Assembly: GCF_008362905.1 (NCBI RefSeq)
Contig: NZ_VFJB01000006.1
Coordinates: forward strand, 1 to 64,000
Length of the DNA: 64,000 nt
DNA from: Deferribacter autotrophicus
Lineage (GTDB): Bacteria > Chrysiogenota > Deferribacteres > Deferribacterales > Deferribacteraceae
Direction of reading: 5' to 3'
Part shown: positions 51,553 to 60,816 of the stretch, piece by piece
Layout: each line of letters starts with the position of its first letter
Position numbering within the stretch: the first letter of the stretch is position 1
Position numbers and translations under genes: made by a program
The notes under the pieces: model-generated
Database searches by the model: none
Seen by the model: the letters and a program-made list of their open reading frames with translations, nothing else
What the model was told of the DNA's origin: nothing

Positions 51553-52534
51553 AATATTAGTAGATAAATATGGTAGAAAATATCAATACTTGAGAATTTC
51601 TGTAACTGATAGATGTAATTTCAAATGTAAATATTGTATGCCTCAACATAGTTTTAAGATGTTGTCGCACAATGATATTCTGAGTTATGAAGATATCCTT
51701 TTTGTGGTGAAAACCCTTGCAGAGGTAGGGATTAAAAAAGTAAGGGTTACAGGCGGTGAACCTCTGGTTAGAAAAAATATAACCTATCTTTTTAGAGAGC
51801 TTGGTAAAATACAGGGTATCCAGGATATTACATTTACTACAAATGGTTCACTTTTAAAAAAGTTTGCTAAAGATATTTATGAGGCAGGTGTAAGACGCAT
51901 AAATATTAGTCTCGATTCTTTAAAAAAAGATAGGTATGAGTTTATTACCGGTGGATTTGACTTGGAAGCTATAATTGATTCAATAAAGTATGCAAAAGAA
52001 GTCGGTTTTAAACCTATAAAGATTAACGTAGTTGCAATAAAAGGGTTTAATGATGATGAGATTCTTGATTTTTGTGAATTTTCTGCAGAAAATGATTTGA
52101 ATGTAAGATTTATTGAGTTTATGCCTCTAGAAAGTTCGATGGAATGGAAAAAAGAAAATATAATTACCGGAAAAGAGATTTTAGAAAAAATTTCAAAAAA
52201 ATACGAGTTAAAACATCTTGAAAAAGAGAATCTGTCGGGTCCATCTGATAATTATCTTCTTTCTAATGGTGCAAAGATAGGGATCATTACACCTATTTCT
52301 AATCATTTTTGTGCCACTTGCGATAAGCTTAGATTAACTGCAGATGGGAAGTTGAGACCCTGTTTACTCAGTGATTATGAAATTGATTTAAAACCTGCCA
52401 TAATTAATTCTGATGCGGAATTGCTTTTAAAACTTATTCAGGATTCCTTACATTTAAAGGCTGAAAAGCATCCAGTGGATTGTGACCTTGCAAACAAAAG
52501 GTTTGGCAGGCATATGTCCGAAATTGGAGGATAA
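51545..52534 (+). CDS. moaA: GTP 3',8-cyclase (molybdenum cofactor biosynthesis)
   Basis: A radical SAM enzyme of 329 residues catalysing the first step of molybdopterin synthesis. CNFKCKYCMP is the radical SAM cluster motif; VRVTGGEPLVR and the second cluster CATCDKLRLTADGKLRPC are diagnostic. The end is standard although the usual C-terminal GG is represented by SEIGG. It lies between tatC (8 bp overlap) and a LarA-like gene. Confidence 0.96.
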   Translation: MNKILVDKYGRKYQYLRISVTDRCNFKCKYCMPQHSFKMLSHNDILSYEDILFVVKTLAEVGIKKVRVTGGEPLVRKNITYLFRELGKIQGIQDITFTTNGSLLKKFAKDIYEAGVRRINISLDSLKKDRYEFITGGFDLEAIIDSIKYAKEVGFKPIKINVVAIKGFNDDEILDFCEFSAENDLNVRFIEFMPLESSMEWKKENIITGKEILEKISKKYELKHLEKENLSGPSDNYLLSNGAKIGIITPISNHFCATCDKLRLTADGKLRPCLLSDYEIDLKPAIINSDAELLLKLIQDSLHLKAEKHPVDCDLANKRFGRHMSEIGG

Positions 52535-52535
52535 T

Positions 52536-53795
52536 ATGAAATTACCTTACGGTAAGTCCCATGTGGATATAAATATAAAGAAAGATTTCGATCTTTTAAA
52601 TATAAGTATCGATAAAGAGCCTTTGAGTATAGATGAAATATTTTTAAAATTAGAAGAGGCACCTGTTTATAGTGAAGGTTTTAGCAGAGTTTTAGAAAAT
52701 GCCAGAAAAATCCTTTTTATTGTCCCTGATATTACTAGAAAATCCGGTTTAAACCATTTTTTCCCTGTATTAATAAAAAAGATTGAAGAAGTAGGTGTTC
52801 CCTTTTCAATAATTTTTGCCACAGGTACCCATAGAAAAGTAACTGAAGATGAGAAAAAGTGGATAATTACCGATGAGGTTTACGAAAAATATAAAGATAG
52901 ATTGATAGATCACGATCCTGACGATCCTCAACAGCTTGAATATTTTGGAAAAACAAAAAACGGTACGCCAATTTTATTGAATAAGGCATATCTGGAACAT
53001 GATACAATTATCCCCATTGCGTCCGTGAGTTATCACTATTTTGCAGGTTTTGGTGGCGGTAGAAAGATGATTTTGCCGGGTATTGCTTCCAGAAAGAGTG
53101 CGCTAAACAATCATAAGCTAGTACTTGATATTAGGAATAGTCGAAAGCATCCTTTAGCTACAGCCGGAAATTTAAAACAGAATCCTGTAAATGATGATAT
53201 TGTGGAAGCGGTGATGATAGCAAGAAGGGGAAAAACTTTTTTTGCCATAAATACCATTTTGAATGACAAGGGAGAAATAATAGATCTCACTTGCGGAGAC
53301 CTCTTTATGTCCCATATCGCAGCCACAGAGCTGTTGAAGAAATATACAATGCGAAAAGTGGATAAGAAATATGATTTGATATTTGTATCTTGTGGCGGAT
53401 TTCCTAAGGATATTAATATGGTACAGGCCCAAAAATCTTTGGATAGGGTGGTGAGTATTGCCGAAGAAGGAGCTGATATCCTGTTTTTTGCTGAATGTCA
53501 GGATGGGTATGGAAACGATTATTTTGAGCAATTTTTTGATATAAATGATTCGAATGAAATGTTTCAAAAATTGGTGGATGATTACCAGATAAATAGGCAA
53601 ACTGCTTATTCACTGAAGGTTAAAACCGAAAAATACAATGTGTATTTCTACTCAAATTTTGATGAAACTGATTGTAAAAGAATGGGGTTTAAAAAACTCG
53701 AAGATTTGTCAAAAATCGATGAGTTGGTAGAAAAGAGAAACAACATTGCAGTTGTGCCGGATGCATACAATATATTTTTTGATGTTAAAATTTAA
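52536..53795 (+). CDS. LarA-family protein (nickel-dependent lactate racemase-like)
   Basis: 419 residues from ATG 52536, with GGAGG five bases upstream. FATGTHRKVTEDE holds a conserved histidine, and VSYHYFAGFGGGRKMILPGIA holds the second histidine and lysine that in LarA bind the nickel-pincer cofactor. LarB, LarC and LarE, which make that cofactor, are not in the window. Substrate may be lactate or another 2-hydroxy acid. Confidence 0.85.
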   Translation: MKLPYGKSHVDINIKKDFDLLNISIDKEPLSIDEIFLKLEEAPVYSEGFSRVLENARKILFIVPDITRKSGLNHFFPVLIKKIEEVGVPFSIIFATGTHRKVTEDEKKWIITDEVYEKYKDRLIDHDPDDPQQLEYFGKTKNGTPILLNKAYLEHDTIIPIASVSYHYFAGFGGGRKMILPGIASRKSALNNHKLVLDIRNSRKHPLATAGNLKQNPVNDDIVEAVMIARRGKTFFAINTILNDKGEIIDLTCGDLFMSHIAATELLKKYTMRKVDKKYDLIFVSCGGFPKDINMVQAQKSLDRVVSIAEEGADILFFAECQDGYGNDYFEQFFDINDSNEMFQKLVDDYQINRQTAYSLKVKTEKYNVYFYSNFDETDCKRMGFKKLEDLSKIDELVEKRNNIAVVPDAYNIFFDVKI

Positions 53796-53799
53796 ATAA

Positions 53800-53862
53800 A
53801 AACGTTAGAACGTGTGAACGTTGTAACGTTAGAACGTGTGAACGTTAGAACGTTAGAAATGG
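53800..53862 (+). repeat. 8-bp array (GTTAGAAC/GTGTGAAC)
   Basis: About seven units GTTAGAAC, GTGTGAAC, GTTGTAAC lie just after the larA-like stop codon. The rest up to 54000 is AT-rich and likely holds the vapBC promoter. Confidence 0.8.
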
Positions 53863-54013
53863 TTAGTTTAATGTGTTGCTAGAATTTCCTTGAAATAAGA
53901 TTAATTCTCAATATGAGATAATAAAAATATAGAATAATTTTTTTATTTATGTATATTATTAATAAATATTACATATTAACTTTGCATTATATGTGTTGCT
54001 TTGGAGGCATAAT

Positions 54014-54220
54014 GTGAGAACAACAATTGACATCCCTGATGAGTTAATTAAACAAGCTATGGAAATAACAAAAATAAAAACAAAGAAAAAATTAATTATT
54101 ACTGCTCTGGAAGAACTTATTAGAAAAAATAAAATAGAACAAATCAAAGAATTTAAGGGTAAAGTTGATCTTAATATTGATTTAAATAAATTGAGAGATA
54201 GAAATGCTGGTATTAGTTGA
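54014..54220 (+). CDS. vapB: VapB-type antitoxin
   Basis: 68 residues from GTG 54014, chosen because GGAGG ends six bases upstream. MRTTIDIPDELIKQAMEITKIKTKKKLIITALEELI is a ribbon-helix-helix; IKEFKGKVDLNIDLNKLRDR is the toxin-binding tail. It overlaps vapC by 17 bp. Confidence 0.87.
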   Translation: MRTTIDIPDELIKQAMEITKIKTKKKLIITALEELIRKNKIEQIKEFKGKVDLNIDLNKLRDRNAGIS

Positions 54221-54584
54221 TAGCTCTGTATGGATACAATATTTTAAAAGTGGCGAAGGTGTTGAAAAACTTGATTCTTTAATAGACAGAGATGTTATTG
54301 TTACAAACAAAATTATTCTTGCAGAACTTGTACCATTTTTAAAAATAAAAAAGCAAAATAAATTAGTAACTCTTTTTCAGTCGTTGCGAGAAACAGAATT
54401 GAATATTAACTGGGATGAGATTATTGAGATTCAGTATAAATGTTTAAAGGCTGGAATTAATGGGATAGGGATACCAGATTTAATAATTGCTCAAAATGCT
54501 TTTCAAAATAAATGTAAGTTATATACACTTGATCGACATTTTAATTTACTTCAAAAAGTTTTAGGAATAGAACTTTTTAGTTAA
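54204..54584 (+). CDS. vapC: VapC-type PIN toxin
   Basis: 126 residues. MLVLVDSSVWIQYFKSG, IILAELVPFLK, IGIPDLIIAQNAFQNKCKLYTLDRHF show the PIN acidic residues (D, E, D, D). Predicted RNase toxin controlled by VapB. Repeats of the GTTAGAAC type start just after its stop codon. Confidence 0.88.
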   Translation: MLVLVDSSVWIQYFKSGEGVEKLDSLIDRDVIVTNKIILAELVPFLKIKKQNKLVTLFQSLRETELNINWDEIIEIQYKCLKAGINGIGIPDLIIAQNAFQNKCKLYTLDRHFNLLQKVLGIELFS

Positions 54585-54589
54585 AAGAT

Positions 54590-54650
54590 GTTAAAACGTT
54601 AGAACGTTAGAACGTTGGAACGTTAGAACGTTGGAACGTTAGAACGGTTT
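54590..54650 (+). repeat. 8-bp array (GTTAGAAC/GTTGGAAC)
   Basis: About seven tandem units between vapC and the MITE-like element. Each AACGTT step is self-complementary, so the array is itself partly palindromic. Confidence 0.82.
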
Positions 54651-54652
54651 TG

Positions 54653-54995
54653 CTGGAGTCACTCCATTTTTTTAAAGCAGTAGAAATATTTTTGTGGTTA
54701 TAAATTATTTAATTTGAAATAATCCAGGGAAAAACATTTTTCTCGTTCATTTTTGCTCTACATCCAGTAGTGCTCCGAACTGGATGCCTCTAAAACCGCC
54801 GTCCATGGCTCATTTTTGGGAACTTTCAGGGTGTTGCACATGGTGTTAAGATACATCATGTGAGCTATTTTAGCAGTTATTATTTATTATTTTAAAAGCT
54901 GATGTTTATTTTTTGTGCTACACCCTGAACCCGAAAAATGTTTTTACTCGGGACTAATAAAACTCAAATTTTTGCAAAAAATGGGGTGACACCAA
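54653..54995. mobile_element. MITE-like element, copy 2
   Basis: The terminal inverted repeats are CTGGAGTCACTCCATTTTTT on the left and AAAAAATGGGGTGACACCA on the right. Inside are CCTCTAAAACCGCC, TTTCAGGGTGTTGCAC and its partner GTGCTACACCCTGAA. It has about 150 bp of close identity with copy 1 and shares ends and the CCGCC hairpin with copy 3 at 62390. No protein is encoded, so mobility would depend on a transposase elsewhere. Confidence 0.75.
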
Positions 54996-55036
54996 GTAAT
55001 GTTGTATTGAAAGTAATTGTGCAATATCCTCAAGTG

Positions 55037-55525
55037 TTAAAATAGGTTAATAGCGTTGATTGCTATAGTGCCAATACCGATTAAAAGTTTCAAAAGAGTC
55101 CCCAATATTCTCCCTTTAAAAACTGCAATTCCTCTTTTTAAAGATTTTTTGAAGTCAGCATGCTTTAAATACTCATAAATTACTGCCCCCACAAATGCAC
55201 CTAAAAATGCTCCGATTAAAGCGCCTAATCCGAAAAGTATTGGTGCCATAAGAATGCTGAAAATAATGCTTACTATTAAAGAGGCAGTGAAGGTCCCTTT
55301 TTCGAGCCCTTCCGCTTTGGTACTGAAATATCCGGCAATAAATTCAAGAATCTCACCGATAATTATGAAAATAATTATAATAACCAGTATTTTTAATTCA
55401 ATCCAGTGAAAAAGATAAGCGATTAGGGGGAAGACAAGTGAGATGATATTTCCTGGCAGTCCAAAAAAGTTTGTCAAAACAGCAATGCTTTGAAAGATGA
55501 TAATCAATAATTTAAATATGAACAT
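55037..55525 (-). CDS. DUF456 membrane protein
   Basis: 162 residues, nearly all hydrophobic, with glycine-rich segments GLGALIGAFLGAFVGAVIYEY typical of DUF456. FGLPGNIISLVFPLIAYLFHW is the family N-terminal block. Its function is unknown. It is transcribed after the NhaD-type gene, separated by a hairpin. Confidence 0.78.
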   Translation of the reverse strand: MFIFKLLIIIFQSIAVLTNFFGLPGNIISLVFPLIAYLFHWIELKILVIIIIFIIIGEILEFIAGYFSTKAEGLEKGTFTASLIVSIIFSILMAPILFGLGALIGAFLGAFVGAVIYEYLKHADFKKSLKRGIAVFKGRILGTLLKLLIGIGTIAINAINLF

Positions 55526-55548
55526 TTAAACTCCAATTTTTAAAAGAA

Positions 55549-55568
55549 TACCGGGGATAACCCCGGTA
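55549..55568 (-). terminator. Hairpin between nhaD-type gene and DUF456 gene
   Basis: TACCGGGG, an ATAA loop and CCCCGGTA form a perfect hairpin. On the minus strand it follows the antiporter stop codon and is trailed by a T-rich stretch, so it may act as terminator or attenuator. Confidence 0.65.
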
Positions 55569-55573
55569 CGATT

Positions 55574-56962
55574 TTATAAGAAAAATATTAATAAGTAAAC
55601 AGTAGAGATAATAATTGATACAATCATTAGAGGAAAGGCAAGCTTTGTAAATTTCATAAAAGTTATAGGTCTCCCAGCTCTTTCAGCAAAACCAGCTACA
55701 ATTAAATTTGCACTTGCACCCACTAAAGAACCGTTTCCACCAAGACATGCTCCGAGCGATAAAGCCCACCAAAGACCTTCAGTCCACAATTTGAACTGCT
55801 CAGGGTCAGTAGGTGCTCCCTGCAGATGAGGTGCAAGGTTTTTTATGAGAGGTATCATTGTGGCCACAAATGGGATGTTATCCACAATGGCACTTGCTAC
55901 TGCTGAAACCCAAAGAATAAGAATACCTGCAATGGTTTTGCTTCCTTGAGTAAATTCAAGTACTTTTTCAGCCATCAATCGGATGAGGCCAGCTTTTTCA
56001 ATCCCTGTAACGAGGATGAAAAGTCCTAGGAAGAAGAAGATGGTGACCCATTCTACCTCTCCAAAGATGTGATGCATATCTTCACCTTCCGCATGCATAA
56101 TTAGGAAGAGAAGTGCAGCACCAGTGATGGCGATAGTTGCTGGTTCAACACCTAAAGGGTGAGCAATTACAAATCCAAGAATTACAAGTCCTAAAACAAC
56201 TCCACATTTTTTTAAAAGGGCTGAGTCTGTTATTGCTTCTTTTTCGTTCATAACAAGAATACGTTGCCTGTTTTCCTCTTTTACACTCATTTTCTTTTTA
56301 AATATTAATTTTAAAAGGAATATTGTAGCAATAAATATTACAATAACTACAGGGGTAAGCATCAAAATAAAATCGTTAAAAGTGAGATGGGTAGCGCTAC
56401 CAATCATGATGTTTGGAGGGTCTCCAATTAGTGTGGCAGTTCCACCAATATTAGAAGAAAGGATTTCAGCAAAGAGGATAGGGTATGGGTCTATTTCTAG
56501 TTCATCAGCGATCAATAAACTAACTGGTGCAATTAATAAAACTGTTGTAACGTTATCAAGAAAAGCAGAAAATATGGCAGTAACAATAGAAAGACCTACA
56601 AGTATTTTCCATGGTTCTCCTTTTGCCCATTTGGCTACCCTTATTGCAGTATATTGAAATACCCCAGTTTTTTTAGTGATTGCCACGATTATCATCATAC
56701 CTGTAAGAAGACCTAAAGTATTAAAATCAACTCCACCACTTCTATGGATATTACCAGCTGCATCTGTGTGGAGGAGTCCATATATGGCCTCTTCCTGATG
56801 TAGAATTCCAAGAAAAATCATAAGGCCAGCACCAAGAAGTGCTACAATTGTTCTGTGGATTTTTTCTGATACTATGATTGCGTAGGCAGCAAAGAATATG
56901 ATAGATGCAACGATTAACTGGTTTCCTCCACTTACAGCTTCGTGAGCTACTTGAGCATCCAT
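55574..56962 (-). CDS. NhaD/ArsB-superfamily ion transporter
   Basis: 462 residues with about 11 to 12 hydrophobic segments. GTATLIGDPPNIMIGSA and the second repeat LGGNGSLVGASANLIVAG are the paired signatures of the ion transporter superfamily containing ArsB, NhaD and YbiR. Sodium/proton exchange is the likely role, arsenite or anion transport less likely. It is 15 bp from the metallo-hydrolase gene. Confidence 0.85.
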   Translation of the reverse strand: MDAQVAHEAVSGGNQLIVASIIFFAAYAIIVSEKIHRTIVALLGAGLMIFLGILHQEEAIYGLLHTDAAGNIHRSGGVDFNTLGLLTGMMIIVAITKKTGVFQYTAIRVAKWAKGEPWKILVGLSIVTAIFSAFLDNVTTVLLIAPVSLLIADELEIDPYPILFAEILSSNIGGTATLIGDPPNIMIGSATHLTFNDFILMLTPVVIVIFIATIFLLKLIFKKKMSVKEENRQRILVMNEKEAITDSALLKKCGVVLGLVILGFVIAHPLGVEPATIAITGAALLFLIMHAEGEDMHHIFGEVEWVTIFFFLGLFILVTGIEKAGLIRLMAEKVLEFTQGSKTIAGILILWVSAVASAIVDNIPFVATMIPLIKNLAPHLQGAPTDPEQFKLWTEGLWWALSLGACLGGNGSLVGASANLIVAGFAERAGRPITFMKFTKLAFPLMIVSIIISTVYLLIFFL

Positions 56963-56977
56963 AACATCCTCCTCAAA

Positions 56978-57745
56978 CTAAATTTTAATTCCATATATTG
57001 TTTCTTGCTGTTTCAGATATTTTGTGCTGAAAGGGAAATGGGTATTGCAATATGACACATATTTTTCCACAATTTCATAAGTATTATTTTCTTCACTGAT
57101 ATGACCTAAGAAAACTGTCTCCAATTCAGAATTATCGAGCATATTAAGTGTATTTATGGCTTGTTTATTGGAAAGATGCCCTTTGATAGATTCAATTCTT
57201 TTTTTTAAGAATTTTGGGTAGTTACCGTTTTTAAGCAAACTATCTTCATAATTTGCTTCCAGTATAGCTACTTTTGAGCTTTTTAAGAAATCTACAATAT
57301 CATCAGTTACCACACCTAAATCTGTGGTAAAGGTTAGTCCCTTTCCTTCAAACGTGAAATGATAGCCAAAGGGTTCAGCACCATCATGAATAACCTTGAA
57401 TGGTGCCACTTCAAAGCCATCAACCTGATAAATTTTTTTATCGTCTAATATATAAAAATTTGATACGTCCAAATCATATTTTTTAGAAATTTGCAATGCG
57501 GTCCCCATACTGCAAAAGATTTTTGGATTATAATTGTTTAAAAAGGTTTTTAACCCTTTTGTGTGATCGTGGTGTTCATGAGTTAGAAAGAGAAAAATTT
57601 CACTTAAATTTGAAGATATTTCTTTTAAAAGAGGTTCATATTTCGATTTACCAACTCCTATATCAACTATAATTGCGGCATCTTTATGTTGTATAAGGTA
57701 ACAATTTCCTTTGCTGCCAGATGAAATTACGTTCAAAACCGCCAT
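56978..57745 (-). CDS. MBL-fold metallo-hydrolase (YycJ/WalJ-like)
   Basis: 255 residues. SSGSKGNCYLIQHKDAAIIVDIG is the typical opening, and LTHEHHDHTKGL is the zinc-binding HXHXDH motif. GHLSNKQAI and LGHISEENN supply later histidines. Members are predicted nucleases or hydrolases of unclear substrate. First gene of the minus-strand unit with the antiporter. Confidence 0.87.
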   Translation of the reverse strand: MAVLNVISSGSKGNCYLIQHKDAAIIVDIGVGKSKYEPLLKEISSNLSEIFLFLTHEHHDHTKGLKTFLNNYNPKIFCSMGTALQISKKYDLDVSNFYILDDKKIYQVDGFEVAPFKVIHDGAEPFGYHFTFEGKGLTFTTDLGVVTDDIVDFLKSSKVAILEANYEDSLLKNGNYPKFLKKRIESIKGHLSNKQAINTLNMLDNSELETVFLGHISEENNTYEIVEKYVSYCNTHFPFSTKYLKQQETIYGIKI

Positions 57746-57956
57746 GTGATGATATTAATTTGAAATTTGTTGAAAATCAATAATTATTCTTATCGGCTAA
57801 TTTATTTTATGAACTTCTAAGTATTTAAAAATTAACAAGATATTAACTTATACCGATTTATGATAAAGAATTACAAAAAATAGTTTTATAAAATATTGTT
57901 TTAATTGATTTAAAATTAATGTTAGGTTATGTTTCACAAAAAAGCTGGAGGAGAGA

Positions 57957-59498
57957 ATGAATTTGGGTAAAGCTTTTACAAATAACTTTTTAGGACATGC
58001 CCCGCGTTGGTATAAAAATATCCTATTACTGTTTCTTGTGATTAATCCAATCTTGTATTACACAGTGGGTCATTTTATTACTGGATGGTTATTGATTGTT
58101 GAATTTATTTTTACTCTAGCAATGGCGTTGAAATGCTATCCACTGCCTGCAGGGGGGCTTTTGGCTCTTGAGGCTGTGATAGTTGGGATGACGGATACTC
58201 AATCGGTGTATAAAGAAGTTCTTCATAATTTTCCGGTTATTTTATTACTGATGTTTATGGTAGCTGGTATCTATTTTATGCGTGAAGGTTTGTTATTTCT
58301 GTTTTCAAGACTTTTGACAAAGATACGTTCAAAAATAGCCATTTCGCTACTTTTTTCATTTCTGGGTGCTTTTTTATCAGCTTTTTTAGATGCATTGACT
58401 GTAACAGCGGTTATAATTACCGTGGCATACGGTTTTTATAATATTTATCATAAAGTAGTTTCAGGTAAACATTTTAATGATGCTCACAGTGTAAAAGGTG
58501 ATGATGAAGTAAAAGATGAGTACAGAAAAGAACTAGATGAATTTAGAGCATTTTTAAGAAATCTCATGATGCATGGAGCGGTGGGAACAGCTCTCGGCGG
58601 TGCCACAACTCTTGTGGGTGAGCCGCAAAACCTTTTAATCGGCTATATGGTGGGATGGCATTTTAAAGACTTTTTTGTACATTGTGCTCCAGTGTCCATT
58701 CCGGTGTTAATTGTTGGAATTACAACCTGCTTTTTACTGGAGAGATTTAAACTATTGGGGTATGGACACAAAATGCCTGAGAATGTTAGGAAAATTCTTG
58801 TGGATTACGTGGAGGAGCAGAATAAAAGTTTTGATGCGAAGATGAAAATGAGACTCATTGTGCAGGCAATTGCTGGTGTGATACTTATGTTAACTTTAGC
58901 ATTACATCTGGCAGAAGTGGGATTAATCGGTTTGATGGTGATAGTTTTGCTTACTGCTTTTAATGGGATTATTGATGAACATCAAATTGGGCATGCTTTT
59001 GAAGAAGCGTTACCTTTTACCGCATTGTTGGTTGTATTTTTCACCATTGTTGCAGTAATTCATACTAACCATCTTTTCCAGCCTATTATCGATTATGTGC
59101 TGGGATTTGAAGGGACAAAACAGCTTGCTGCATATTATTTGGCAAATGGTGCATTGTCAGCTATTAGCGATAACGTTTTTGTGGCAACAGTTTATATGAG
59201 TGAAACGGTGAATTATTTTAAAGATATAATTCCATTGCTTGGAGAAAATTTGCATAAAGCAACACCTGAACAACTTGAAAAGATAAAACAATTATGGAAA
59301 CTTGCCGTTTCAATCAATATGGGAACAAATATACCTTCAGTGGCCACGCCAAACGGTCAGGCTGCATTTTTATTTCTTTTGACATCTGCACTTGCACCGG
59401 TGATAAGATTATCCTATATGGAAATGGTAAAACTTGCTTTTCCTTATACTATTACAATGACTTTAACCGGTCTTTTGGCTACAATATATTTCTTATAA
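57957..59498 (+). CDS. nhaB: NhaB-type sodium/proton antiporter
   Basis: 513 residues. [29 protein letters not shown] is the NhaB start; [22 protein letters not shown] and [18 protein letters not shown] and [20 protein letters not shown] are diagnostic. It exports sodium in exchange for protons. Length matches the family. A strong terminator follows. Confidence 0.93.
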   Translation: MNLGKAFTNNFLGHAPRWYKNILLLFLVINPILYYTVGHFITGWLLIVEFIFTLAMALKCYPLPAGGLLALEAVIVGMTDTQSVYKEVLHNFPVILLLMFMVAGIYFMREGLLFLFSRLLTKIRSKIAISLLFSFLGAFLSAFLDALTVTAVIITVAYGFYNIYHKVVSGKHFNDAHSVKGDDEVKDEYRKELDEFRAFLRNLMMHGAVGTALGGATTLVGEPQNLLIGYMVGWHFKDFFVHCAPVSIPVLIVGITTCFLLERFKLLGYGHKMPENVRKILVDYVEEQNKSFDAKMKMRLIVQAIAGVILMLTLALHLAEVGLIGLMVIVLLTAFNGIIDEHQIGHAFEEALPFTALLVVFFTIVAVIHTNHLFQPIIDYVLGFEGTKQLAAYYLANGALSAISDNVFVATVYMSETVNYFKDIIPLLGENLHKATPEQLEKIKQLWKLAVSINMGTNIPSVATPNGQAAFLFLLTSALAPVIRLSYMEMVKLAFPYTITMTLTGLLATIYFL

Positions 59499-59508
59499 TC
59501 AAGATTTT

Positions 59509-59544
59509 AGAGTTCGGGTGTTAATCTACACCTGAACTCTTTTT
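59509..59544 (+). terminator. Intrinsic terminator of nhaB
   Basis: AGAGTTCGGGTGT pairs with ACACCTGAACTCT over 13 positions with one G-U pair, loop TTAATCT-like, followed by TTTT. Confidence 0.85.
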
Positions 59545-59722
59545 AGTTCAAAGTTCAACCCGTGTAATAGAGCTATCGACTAACTCAAGTGAGTCTAATA
59601 ATATCAAGGACGTCGAAAGCTATATTATGTTCATATACTTTTATTACACGGGTTCAAAGTTCAAAGTTCAAGGTTCAAGGTTCAAAGTTCAATGTTCAAA
59701 GTTCAAAGTTCAAGGTTTAGAA
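59545..59722 (+). repeat. 7-bp GTTCAAA/GTTCAAG array split by a structured insertion
   Basis: GTTCAAA units start at 59546, are interrupted at 59557-59654, and continue as GTTCAAAGTTCAAGGTTCAA to about 59716. Later parts of the gap (59725-59900) contain AAGGTTGAGGTTAAGG, ACGGTTTACGCTTTACGA and GTTAGAACGTT words. Confidence 0.8.
59557..59654. mobile_element. 98-bp structured insertion with 13-bp terminal inverted repeats
   Basis: AACCCGTGTAATA at the left end is repeated inverted as TATTACACGGGTT at the right. Inside, GCTATCGAC and GTCGAAAGC form a near-perfect second pair and ACTCAAGTGAGT a small hairpin. It splits a GTTCAAA array, which resumes directly after it. No second copy was noticed in this window. 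Confidence 0.65.
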
Positions 59723-59954
59723 AAGGGTAAGGTTGAGGTTAAGGCTTAGGTTAAGGTTGAAGAGATGTTGAAAGTTGTTAAAGGTTAGTTAGTAGTTAGT
59801 TTAAGGGGTAAAATAGATATTTGTGGTTATTTATAGTTATTTCACGGTTTACGCTTTACGATTTAATAAACTTGTGAACGTTAAAACGTTAGAACGTTCT
59901 AACGTTATTATTGTTTTGGTTGAAAATTTAGTTAATTTAAATTATTAACAGGTG

Positions 59955-60389
59955 ATGAATATTTTTGTAAAGCATATTCTAGACGGTCTTAAAAAAGGGA
60001 TTAATATCAGCGGTAAAATTGTAATTTACACATTCCCTTTCTATATTCTCATTGATATGTTGAAGCAAAGTGGTGTTCTTATGAAGATTGGTAATTTTTT
60101 TGAACCTATAACAGCTTTGATGGGGTTGCCAGGTGAAGCTACCATTGTACTTCTTTCAGGTTTTTTGATAAACCTTTATCCTGCCCTTGCTTCCATGGCG
60201 GCTATGGATCTGACAGCAAAACAGATTACAATTATAGGGATTGTTTTGGGGATTGCTCATAACTTAATAATAGAGGGGATTGTTTTATCAAAATCAGGAG
60301 TAAGGATTTATATTACGGTATTCTTTAGATTGATACTGGCAATTATAACAGGGATTGGGGTTAATATTATATGGAATTTTCTCTCCTAA
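59955..60389 (+). CDS. Gate-domain membrane protein, first half (SpmA/SpmB-like)
   Basis: About 144 residues from ATG 59955 with four hydrophobic segments. FPFYILIDMLKQSG, PGEATIVLLSGFLINLYPALASM and GIAHNLIIEGIVLSKSG are nucleoside-recognition (Gate) domain features. Transport or membrane role is inferred, substrate unknown. It overlaps the next gene by 19 bp, and the two probably form a heterodimer. Confidence 0.78.
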   Translation: MNIFVKHILDGLKKGINISGKIVIYTFPFYILIDMLKQSGVLMKIGNFFEPITALMGLPGEATIVLLSGFLINLYPALASMAAMDLTAKQITIIGIVLGIAHNLIIEGIVLSKSGVRIYITVFFRLILAIITGIGVNIIWNFLS

Positions 60390-60802
60390 ATTCTTTTGTA
60401 AATGCAGCAAAGCTATCTTTAAAACTAATTATAGTAATTACCTTACTGATGATTGCATATGAGTTTTTTGAAAACTCTAAATTGTATACCAAATTGCAAT
60501 CTATTCTTGAACGACCTTTAGAAAAAGTAGGGTTTACTCCAAATTCTTCCATAACAATGGTTGTGGGATTAGTCTTAGGTATAGCCTATGGAGCTGGGAT
60601 ATTGATAAGAAATGCAATGAGCGGTAAAATGAGCGGCAAGGAAATTTTGTTATCAAGTCTCTTTTTGTCTGTTTGTCATGCAGTTTTTGAGGATACCCTT
60701 CTTTTTGTTGCTATTGGTGGAAACGGTGTTATTATACTTGGGACTAGAATCTTTCTTGCTATCACTGTTGCAATGATAATAACAAAATATGTTAAATTAT
60801 AG
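60371..60802 (+). CDS. Gate-domain membrane protein, second half
   Basis: 143 residues. GFTPNSSITMVVGLVLGIAYGAGILIRN and SLFLSVCHAVFEDTLLF are Gate-domain blocks complementary to the previous protein. Overlap with the previous gene and the direct start of the lipoprotein gene afterwards suggest one operon. Confidence 0.78.
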   Translation: MEFSLLNSFVNAAKLSLKLIIVITLLMIAYEFFENSKLYTKLQSILERPLEKVGFTPNSSITMVVGLVLGIAYGAGILIRNAMSGKMSGKEILLSSLFLSVCHAVFEDTLLFVAIGGNGVIILGTRIFLAITVAMIITKYVKL

Positions 60803-60816
60803 TGGAGGTTAATATT

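Noticed and set aside
59557-59654. Self-cleaving ribozyme (hammerhead-like CGAAA core)
   Set aside because: GTCGAAAGC is reminiscent, but the CTGATGA core segment is absent and the fold does not match a hammerhead.
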